Translations under genes and position numbers: made by a program
Notes under the pieces: model-generated
The model's database searches: none
The model's input: only the letters and a program-made list of their open reading frames with translations
What the model was told of the DNA's origin: nothing
Shown: positions 55,681 to 64,000 of the stretch, in pieces
How the letters are laid out: each line of letters opens with the position of its first letter
Position numbering within the stretch: the stretch's first letter is position 1
NCBI GenBank assembly: GCA_036172665.1
Contig: CM069872.1
Coordinates: 37,248,101 to 37,312,100, forward strand
From: Prosopocoilus inquinatus
Taxonomy: Eukaryota; Arthropoda; Insecta; Coleoptera; Lucanidae
Direction: 5' to 3'
DNA length: 64,000 nucleotides

Positions 55681-57870
55681 TAATTATTTTACGTTTATGA
55701 TAAAAAAAGTTTTTGATAAAACCTGCGAAGTAGTGATTTAAGGATTTGAACTTTCCAATTTATTATCCTTCCCGCATTAATCTTATGTAAAAATATTTTC
55801 TAATCTACCTACCTAAATCATACCTACGTTCTAAGAGTTATAAATTTTACTTCGCACTATTTACGCTTTTGTACAGGGTGATTCACAATAAGTGTCCGAC
55901 CCGTCAGGAGCGTATTCACTAAAGTCATGCAAGTGTGAAATTGCAGGAAATAAATCTATTCGAGGCATTTCAAAAATTAACCTCCTTTGAATCCAAAATG
56001 GAAATTATGAATCATCTCTTAGAAAGGTCTGAAAATTTTCCTTTTTCTTCATGATTTCAAGAAAATTTCTGAGTTTAGCAAATACCGCTAGATTTTCCGA
56101 TATCGTTTTTAATGTGTAGTCATTTTTTACTTTGATTCAACTTAAGTTTCTCTAAATTGCATTTTCGTTTTTTCTTTTTTTTTTTTCATGAACAGCTCAT
56201 ACCTGCTTTAGTACCTCTGCATTTTTAACACAAGCAGCTAAAAATAGTTTGTTTGATTCTTTTTTAATTTAATTTCAATAGTGAAGAAACACCTTTTCTA
56301 TAAAATTATTTATCAGTTTTTTTACTTGGTTTTGGATTTCTCTGCGTTGTCTGATTTTTTTGCATTCAATAATGAAAGTGCGATCTCATACTTCGCGACG
56401 GCATACGTTTTATGTTATTATTCGACTAGTCATACAATGATATTTCCCGAGGGCGCTTGTGCCTTCGTAAAATATGGTGGATGCCATCTACTTCAGAACA
56501 GAGATGAAGACGTTTGATTCTCGAGAGAATTCGATAAAACTAGCGTTATTTTGATATCTGACATCTTATCAGTTTGTAAGATGGGCATTCCGGCAAGTTT
56601 TCAGAATTGTGAATTAAAATATAAAATCCATGTTAGATTTTCGTGAAAAAGTTCGATTAAATTGCCTCCTCGTACTCGCATAATCAGGTGTTTACTGTTG
56701 CATGTTGAAAGTTTCACCCATTATGTAGTTTTGCAACTCAAACAGCGATTAACTTTACAGCCCCTTGCGTAAATAAAGCTCCTCGCCCCCACGCTTGCAC
56801 TAAATTCAGATAAAGGCACTCACGCATTTTTTCAGTTGCAATCTGAAGAGTCGCGTTTGCGGAACTACTTGCTCGCTGAGAACTTCCAGTTCAAATATTA
56901 ATAAATAATTAAATTACGAAGCACTCCGGTAATCTCTGAGCGTGCCAAAGTAAACTTCTAATTAGAAAACTTTTCATGTGTCAATAAACGTGCAGCATTC
57001 GTGACGGCATCCATAAATGAATGCGAGGCGCACAAAGTAAACTTGCGGGTAATTTGTAGGCTCTAATGAGCCGGTCGCTCTCAGACGATCATATCGATAT
57101 CAAAGTAATATGCAGGCAATAAACTCCCATTTTACTTAAACTCGTTGTACATAATTCGAAGCTTGCAGTTGATTCTGAGGCCGTCTGGCTCTTATCATTC
57201 CAAATGACTACGGTAGGCGAGCAGGCAGGCTTGTGCTATTATACATTACGATGTATTCAGAAAGTTTTTAGGAAAAATGCCAAGTATTGATGTTGACTTG
57301 CGCGGTCGTTATAGACCTTAAATATTCTACCTTCGTGATTTTATGTTACACGCCATTCGTCTTAATGATACCTCTGCAGAAGCCAACAATGGCATTGATG
57401 TAATCAAAACATGTATACGTATGCATAGTTTCATTCAAAACTACTCCGAATTAATGATTTGCTTCTTATACACTTCGTTTGATACTCATGAAGGTTAAAA
57501 ATAGACTATGAATTATTTGTAAACGAAAAGCTCTGGTAGTGATACAAAAATAAAACAATGAAGTAAATCTTCATGTTATATTACAAATGGGGAAGACGTT
57601 TACCCAAAAAATTATAAAATGTCGGCTGGATTTTTTTTTGTTTAAATATTATTGAGAAACAGTACTATCAGAGGACGGAGTTACAGTAAATATTTACTTA
57701 CCGTTAGTTAGATCTCTCATCCCTTATATTCTTTCTTTCTCGTTTCCCTGGCCGTAACAGGCGCTAAAGGTAAACGTCTTAGCTTCCGGGCATCGCATTC
57801 TAATTCGATAAGGACATTGCAAATTATAAGTAACCCTTTATGAGTATCTATTTATTCAATAAAATGGAAC
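55681..57870. other. AT-rich stretch with a lone transposon end
   Basis: ACAGGGTGATTCACAATAAG at 55875 resembles a Tc1/mariner-type terminus, but the other end was not found. No gene supported; the 78-codon frame at 56281-56517 is hydrophobic and unassigned. Confidence 0.4.
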
Positions 57871-58560
57871 ATTCAACTTACCGGGACCATTTTCCAGGCC
57901 CCAGCCACTCCAGTAGCGAACCTAGAAGCTGCAGCTCTCTTACAATGATATTGAACACTGGAAAAGCTATCCTCATCCGTTGACTTCTTATCTTCGCACG
58001 TATTAACCCTCACATTCAACTATGGTTATAAAAGCCACCCTTCGGTGGATATTAGCATACCTTGCCTCCTCTGCATAAGCTCTCAAGATCATTGGTGTAA
58101 CGGCCTCTTAAAAGTGACTTCACCACTTCGACCGAGCACGGATGTGCACCAAGACATGAGCGTTCTTGGAAAGCACAATGCCATCCACTTGGTCAGATAA
58201 CCAGCTAGCTATTCTCCAGAATCGTCGGTCAACTAATAGTGCTACGCCACTGGACCGATCCCCGACAATGTATGACAGTTAAACTACACCTGAGAGATCA
58301 TCTAGAGACTCCTGTCGATGTCTCCGTACACCTCTCCCATGTCGCCGGTCCCCTACAGAGCTACGCCACTGGACCGATCCCCGACGACATCGTACTCCTG
58401 CTCTCCCTCGAGAGTCCGGGTAATCATCACCTTGACGGCCCCGCGTACTTCGCCAAATCAACCACGAAATACTTTACTAAATATCGCAATTTCAAGGCCG
58501 ATACTATCTCCTAATAAAACATCGCCTCCTCCAGGCTGATATTTTATGGACGGCCCTTAT
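57871..58560. other. GC-richer block with a 119-bp-spaced duplication, possible retroelement relic
   Basis: GCTACGCCACTGGACCGATC and CCCGAC occur at 58241-58266 and 58360-58385. On the minus strand GGTCCCGGTAAGTTG (near 57889) looks like a splice donor. Frames on both strands (58239-58514 plus, 58279-58461 minus) overlap and show no domain I recognise. It may be a retroelement or gene relic. Confidence 0.35.
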
Positions 58561-58794
58561 CAAATATCCACTACACATATTAATCACCTTCGCGAGTCCG
58601 ACATACTTTACGCTTTTCTTTCGCGTTAACCCCAGGGAAACTGTAGTAAGCTCTTTCATTTCTTTCCTACTTGGGCTAAACACGCCCCAATATCATTTTA
58701 CCTAACTAATAACGTAAACAAATATGCTTGTGCTTCACAGATATCTCGAGAATGCATAAACTTTCTTAAATTCTAAACTTTTAAAATATACAAC

Positions 58795-58925
58795 TACATC
58801 GCAAATGCAATTAATCTTGTCGAATCGTTTTGGTTTACAATGGAACTCTCGAGCTGCTGATGAAACACGAACAAAAATCAAAAACAGTGAGTGTCAACAG
58901 CAGCAGCACTGAAGAAGTTAATTCT
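58795..58925 (+). mobile_element. Highly decayed retrozyme relic
   Basis: CATCGCAAATGCAATTAATC, TCGTTTTGGTTTACA, ATGGAACTCTCGAG and CTGCTGATGAAAC follow the order of the 312-bp unit. It stops at AAAAATCAAAAACAGTGAG. The hammerhead is destroyed. It is closest in state to the old copy at 3121-3405. Confidence 0.55.
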
Positions 58926-59949
58926 TCAAAAACATTGATAATATAAGTAATATTAAAATTAAATACAACGGAATAATTACAAAGGATTAAAAATAAGGTG
59001 AAACTTTGTCAATTTCTTGGTGGTGGAATGCAACATATAGTAATAACGAGAGAGAGAAAATAGAGAAAGAAATTTAAGGATAAAATATGAACTACGGGAC
59101 GAGTATAACGTCATGAAATAAAATATATGAATGGTTGGTTGGTGGATGGTAGGCCCGACTTAAAGCATATCACAACCAAAGAAAAAGCTCAAGCCTCTAC
59201 CTTGTCTCGAACGAAATACGTGAACGTATGGCGCCGCTGCTTTGTTTATCTTTATACTGTTTTTTAACAGATGGTAGAACAACAATCAATCAAAGTTTAC
59301 TTTGCCTCATCCGAAGTCAACACGACGATTTACTAATTCACAAGCGTACTCATTTCTACCAATCACTGGCTACTGTCTACCAATTAATGAATACTTCTTA
59401 ATTATTACTGACTTCTTGAACTGCAAATTTCCATTTTATACCATTCGTGCCAGATGCCACATGTGCGTTTTCTAAAAGTTAGGGCCCAAAAGGCAAAGTA
59501 TCTAAACTGTCAGCGTCTCGATGAGAAACATTTAATGACCTAGCACGTTAATTGAATTTACATGAAATACGAACCGCTAGCGCAGTGAGTACAAGTGAGT
59601 TCAACAACTTGAATATCCACTGTTAGCACGGAATCCCCTCGTTTGAAGCATTAATTTTGTCTATGTTCCAAAGACCCAAAAGGTGTTTGATCTGCAAGCA
59701 AAGCAAACATTGATAATTCATGTAGTCAGTTTCCACAGAAATTAAGCTCGGGTCGCTGACCGTACTTGCCAAACGCTAACTAAACAATTTTATCAATTTA
59801 AACCAAAAATACGCGCGATGAATTTTGTGTAAAACCAAAAGTAAAAACGAATTTAGAATATAGTTTTTCAAACCTGACAGTACATAATAATAACAGAAAC
59901 TAATTTTAGCGTAATAATTTAAATGGCGTCCTAGATAACAAATTATAAA
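58926..59949. other. AT-rich spacer
   Basis: No supported feature. Confidence 0.5.
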
Positions 59950-60337
59950 TGTAACGTCGATCGGGTTTAAGGACAATATAAAAATCAATAAAATATCATT
60001 GAGCTGACAGTTTCGATTTATTTTGTCACCTTCGGTTACCAGATTCGTTCTGTCATTTATTACACGTGTTAAAGTTGCTCTAACTTAGTTTATAACGACT
60101 TATTTTGCTGTTTATTATACATCATGTCTAATCAGTGAACTTGTGTGTTCGAAGTATTGTGTCAAAACTCGTATTAAACTTCCGTTTCACCCTTGTTGTT
60201 TTAACTCTAACCGTTATGAGTTGTTGATTTCTTATTGTCTATCAATGGCTCTGATGAAGGTAACAAAATAAACCGAAATGGTCAGCTGAATGATATTTTA
60301 TTGATTTTTATGTTGTCCTTAAACCCGATCAAGGTTA
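59950..60337 (+). mobile_element. PLE-like hammerhead mini-element
   Basis: Inverted arms 59950-60034 and 60253-60337 (about 85 bp, over 85% identical; GATCGGGTTTAAGGACAA is shared) enclose 218 nt without coding sequence. The right arm contains a complete hammerhead. The left arm has the same region without the CUGANGA box. The plan matches PLE terminal repeats. I found no target duplication. Confidence 0.7.
60241..60294 (+). ncRNA. Hammerhead ribozyme
   Basis: CTGATGA (60251-60257), short helix II GGT/ACC with a 10-nt loop, GAAA (60275-60278), TG, then GTC (60281-60283). Helix I: GCT (60248-60250) with AGC (60284-60286), an internal loop, then ATCA with TGAT. The core fits the consensus, and the sequence is unrelated to the other hammerheads here. 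Confidence 0.82.
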
Positions 60338-60725
60338 CTTAAAAGAGAAAATAGAAACAAGGTAAAGAAAAACGAGGGAAAAGAGGATTCAATATAGAAA
60401 AAAAGAACATCACATTTGAATCTATAGCCGGATAAAGAAAATGCCGTTGAAAGAATGAGATACCGTATGTTTCGTAAGTATCGATCGCTCGGTATTATGC
60501 AAAAAATATCTTAATTTTGTTCACTTTTTCATAAAGAAAAGTCCTAAAAATATCGTGTTCGTCTGTATTATCTCAGTAATTAGAAATTCATATTCAAACT
60601 GACTGAATTTTTGAAGAATTTTTCTTTGAAAATACTTTATTTTACGAAAGTAGTTTAATGAAATCAATTTATATTTATACCGTTATAATCAGCTCACTGC
60701 TGCGCATCCAAATATCTAAAAATAT
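60338..60725. other. AT-rich spacer
   Basis: No supported feature. Confidence 0.5.
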
Positions 60726-60901
60726 ACAAGGTGTTCCGTTTAAAAAGAATTAGTATTCACGACACGCCATTTATCTGTAAAGTTCAAAATAATTTTACAA
60801 TGTGCCGCCTGTTGTTTAGTATAAAATTCTTTATCATTGTTTTCCTTTTTTTTCCCATAGGCCTCACAGAAGCAATGTGCATCGTTGGGCCACCCTGTAC
60901 A
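60726..60901. mobile_element. Short MITE with ACAAGGTG/CACCCTGT ends
   Basis: TACAAGGTGTTCCG at the left and GGCCACCCTGTA at the right form short inverted ends with TA. The 68-codon plus frame at 60731-60937 lies across it and is not a gene. Confidence 0.45.
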
Positions 60902-62802
60902 TGTACATGTTTTTATTTGGATATACTTTATATTTAAAGAATTAGTATTTTTATTTTTCTATTTTCTTAAGTGAAGTATTTATCTAAAAAGAAAGTGGAA
61001 AAGAAGGATGTTTAAACAAACTAGAAGAGAAATAAAACGACAGAGAGAGAGAGACAAAGAGCGAACCGATTTTGATAATTCTGAAAATACAAATAGGCGT
61101 CGATTAGTAAACCCTGAAAAACAAATTATAATTTAATTTCTGACTTATTTTTCGAGAACCAGACTACGAACAAAGAAATTTGAGGTTCAAGCTTTTTACC
61201 GCCTGCGAATAAGACTGGTCTCCAGGGATGAAAAGTGAATTATTTCGTTTTCTAGCTTGTTGAGGCATAGGTATAACTACCCTTGCTCTCTTTTAATCTG
61301 TCATATTTTCAACCGCCGTCTGCATGCTTACAACACAGATTGAAGGAAGAATGAGATGAAAGGAAGTTTGGGTAAAAAGGACAATAAAGGAAAAGATAAC
61401 GGGCCATAATGTTTCGAAGAATACGAAAGGCATAGGCATACATGGTCAGGAGAAGAAAGAAGAAAATACCAATGTATAATGTAAAGAGGTATAAAAACTT
61501 CAGGGAAATGGGTATTACACAAAATAGAAAATGTATTCATAAATGAACTTCCATTTTATGCCTCGACTTTGTCTTTGTCTTTGGAACAGTTTCTCTTCCT
61601 TGCATTCGTGAATTTCAAAAACCCCGTTTAAACTTTCGTTCCTTCTATCCCGGCCTCCTGCACTTTCCTTTCCATTTCTTTTTCTAATTTCCTTTTTCAT
61701 TTTCGGCAGCATTTTTCTCCTAAGTGGTACTTAGGTTATATTTTTAGAATTACTTCAAATTATGAAATTTAATTTTTAATAATAATAAAGTTGTCGATGA
61801 CGAACTTCTCTTGCTTGCAGATGTCGGCACTGCTTCACCACCCACGGGTTGTAAGGCCGTATAGGTTTACTTTTAATTATTTGGTGACAGTTTTAATGAA
61901 AATCACGCAGTCTTAAAATTACTATTTATTACACAAATAAAAAGCAAATTAACACTGCACTAGATCTCCTACGACAGTAATATATACGAAGCAAGGTAAA
62001 ACTAAAGTAATGTAAAATAACAGAACGCGACTTGATATGTTACAAAAATTGTGTTATGTAACGTTATATGTTGCGTTACATAACTTTGGATGTGTACGAT
62101 CTACTTAAGATCGAACGTTGCGAAATGATGCGATGATCAACAATGATCAAGAAAATGATGATGTGTTGTGTGTGTTACAGAATATATACTCTACAAAGAG
62201 AGGGGAACATAAAGAACAACTAAAGTGATTCACGGAAATTAATAAAATCAGGAAATGGGTGATTTCTAACCGTGAATAATTCGAAGAAGTTCACAAGGTG
62301 GTCGAAGGAAGCTTAATTGATTTGATAATGCACTTGAATGCTTGTGAAACTAGATGAGCGAGTGTCTTCCGCAAAGGTAAAAACATGGTACTCTAATCCT
62401 TCGATGCAGGTGTGGGACGTTTTATGCCTGTCGCACGTGTATTATCTAATACGGAGAAATTAAGAGGTATGAGATTAACAAGCAACCTGCGTTCTAACAA
62501 GGGTAGAAGCCAAAAAATGGATAAGATTTAAACTACGAGGAATCAGACACCAGATAGGTCATATTTGTTCGTAGAAAATCTGGAACTTAAGTTGTTGCAC
62601 TTAAGTGATTTGATGTTCAGAGTATTCGGATAAAAAATAATAGATTTTTATGTGTTAGATTAATATTAAGTGATACGCAGAAAGGTAAAGCCAAAAATTC
62701 CAAATGAGATTTACTCGGAAGCACTGTCCGACGATGTGAAAAATGCGTAAATATTTTTATGGTGATTAAACTAAGTATTCTATAAATGAATGATCCTGAA
62801 CA
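60902..62802. other. Unassigned stretch
   Basis: Near 62036-62090, GTTACAAAAATTGTGTTATG and nearby GTTATGTAAC/GTTACATAAC form a loose palindrome. Nothing coding is supported. Confidence 0.4.
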
Positions 62803-63040
62803 AAAGTAAAATAAAATAAAAACACTCGGTATTGTTTCATTTAATATATTTAATATAATATTTAATATATTTAGTACTCAATGCACATTTCGGCTGTTAT
62901 GCCTTCGTCAGGAGTTATATTAAAAAAACTGAACTAAAACCGACTGTGCGAACTCTTAAATATATTTCGCTTAAACTAATAAGTATTTACTAAATATAGT
63001 AAGTGAAACAATACCGAGTGTTTTTATTTTATTTTACTTT
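62803..63040 (-). mobile_element. PLE-like hammerhead mini-element with perfect 37-bp inverted arms
   Basis: AAAACACTCGGTATTGTTTC plus flanking AT-rich sequence at 62803-62839 is exactly complementary to 63004-63040, all 37 positions. The 164-nt interior carries one hammerhead and no coding sequence. No target duplication was identified. Confidence 0.7.
62876..62915 (-). ncRNA. Hammerhead ribozyme
   Basis: Minus strand: helix I ACTC (62912-62915) with GAGT (62876-62879), CTGACGA (62905-62911), helix II GGC/GCC with a 6-nt loop, GAAA (62888-62891), helix III ATG/CAT with a TG loop, and base 17 = T. Core intact and unrelated in sequence to the others. Confidence 0.83.
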
Positions 63041-64000
63041 ATTTTCACCAAGCGCCGACAGTCTCTTGCATTGAATATTTTCTAAATTTAAACGATTTTG
63101 TTTATTTCTTGAACAAATGTTTTTCTCCAACGCAAAAACCAATTCTTCATCCTAAAGCAATCCCATAATTTAATTTTTTTGTATTTTTCATTTTAACCTT
63201 TGTTTCTCGTCTTCATGATTGCACAGAGCATTATTTCATTAAATATTGATACTTGATGAAACTGCAGCTCAAAAACCCGTCTGGACAAATTTATCTTCTT
63301 GCATCCATCCAGAGTGTATTCACACAGTGCATCAAAAGTACATTAGTCGCGACGGTATTCTGATCAGAAGTAAGTGAGGGCCTCATTTAAAATTTAATAT
63401 TTTAAGTAATTATTCATAGTGTTCAAAAACTAAATCTGATTTATTGACAACCTTCAAAAGATGTAATCCGGTAGTTCAGTTCTCCGTGAAGTAAATATTA
63501 AATTTCCGCAACGATTAACTGTTTGTTTCCATTAGAGAGGAGAGATTTCATTGTAATTAAAAATGGACTTGATAAAAAAAAGGTACGCTGACAAAAAAGC
63601 AAGACAGATTACAGTAACGAACTCATGAAATTAAATCTCTGTCTGCAATTCTTTCAACCACCCGATGATTATCTAGCCACGCACATGTAAGCCGCCATTG
63701 ATCGCGGATCTGATTTAATTAACTATTTTTTTTTTAAACAGAGTGCACTGGCTTTGACATAATAACATGTGGGCAGATTAGTATGCCAGTGCATTTTTCT
63801 AATGATAACGCATAACGATGTATGGCGCATCCGGTTGCAGTATTATTACAAATTGAAATCCGCTCCCCTTTGATAAAACTACGATCGTCAAATCTACAAA
63901 GAGCCGGCGAGCTTTTTGATGTAACAGTATTAAGATTTTAATTGAACAGGGTCGCTTGCTTTTATTGCATGATAAATCCGCTGAAATAAAATTGCATGCA
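63041..64000. other. AT-rich end of window
   Basis: No supported gene or repeat. Confidence 0.5.

Noticed and set aside
55875..56530. Full MITE starting ACAGGGTGATTCACAATAAG
   Set aside because: No CACCCTGT-like partner end occurs downstream within a reasonable distance.
56841..56880. CTGAAGAGTCGCG as another hammerhead
   Set aside because: The following TTGCGGAACT lacks the GAAA box and cannot close a helix II in the required position.
1..64000. tRNA, rRNA, CRISPR or bacterial operon features
   Set aside because: No B-box-like GGTTCGAATCC, cloverleaf, rRNA core or direct-repeat/spacer array was found. Composition and transposon content are those of an animal nuclear genome.

Overview
The window is animal, almost certainly insect, nuclear DNA. 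It is strongly AT-rich, has no long host ORF, and is packed with decayed transposable elements of the kinds common in insects: Penelope-like, R1-type and other non-LTR elements, Gypsy, PIF/Harbinger, pogo-like and many MITEs. A beetle is my guess, not something the sequence proves. I found no complete protein-coding host gene, tRNA, rRNA or CRISPR array. The best host-exon candidate is a small signal-peptide-like exon on the minus strand near 30.1 kb.

The most striking content is a set of about fifteen hammerhead ribozyme (HHR) motifs of several unrelated sequences. The first group lies in a 312-bp repeat. One insertion (7070-8805) is a multimer of 3.36 units followed by 2.2 inverted units and is bounded by a 13-bp target duplication. 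A second (9170-9430) is one monomer with an internal inversion and a 12-bp target duplication. A third (16179-16525) is 1.1 units inside a MITE. Decayed relics lie at 3121-3405 and about 58795-58925. Each intact unit carries a type I HHR with all three helices, so a multimeric transcript should cut itself into 312-nt monomers. The layout matches the retrozymes known from plants and animals. The inversions match twin-primed target-primed reverse transcription of a multimeric RNA.

The second group has the same plan as Penelope-like elements (PLEs): a target duplication, an inverted partial terminal repeat, a body, an HHR-bearing terminal repeat and a short tail. A decayed PLE with a reverse transcriptase and a GIY-YIG endonuclease spans 47087-49427 (16-bp target duplication). 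Five coding-free mini-elements carry HHRs inside inverted repeats: about 14011-15670, 23820-23983, 24702-24932, 59950-60337 and 62803-63040.

Layout: 1-3.1 kb AT-rich with a degenerate minisatellite; 3.7-5.8 kb first copy of a 2-kb repeat containing MITEs; 7-9.5 kb retrozyme array; 9.5-14 kb mostly empty; 14-15.7 kb HHR mini-element split by a 1.07-kb palindromic transposon; 16-18.6 kb MITEs, a LINE end and a pogo-like element; 20-25 kb small foldback elements and two HHR mini-elements; 25.7-26.7 kb deleted Harbinger; 27-29 kb two LINE fragments on opposite strands; 29.4-30.3 kb GC-rich candidate promoter and first exon; 32-34.3 kb R1-like LINE; 41.4-43.6 kb Gypsy relic; 43.7-44.1 kb palindrome; 47.1-49.4 kb PLE; 49.8-51.6 kb pogo-like element with a minisatellite; 53.2-55.3 kb second copy of the 2-kb repeat and a foldback; 59.9-63 kb two more HHR mini-elements. 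All coding elements are disrupted. If the HHR elements move, the enzymes must be supplied from elsewhere, plausibly from intact PLEs or LINEs.
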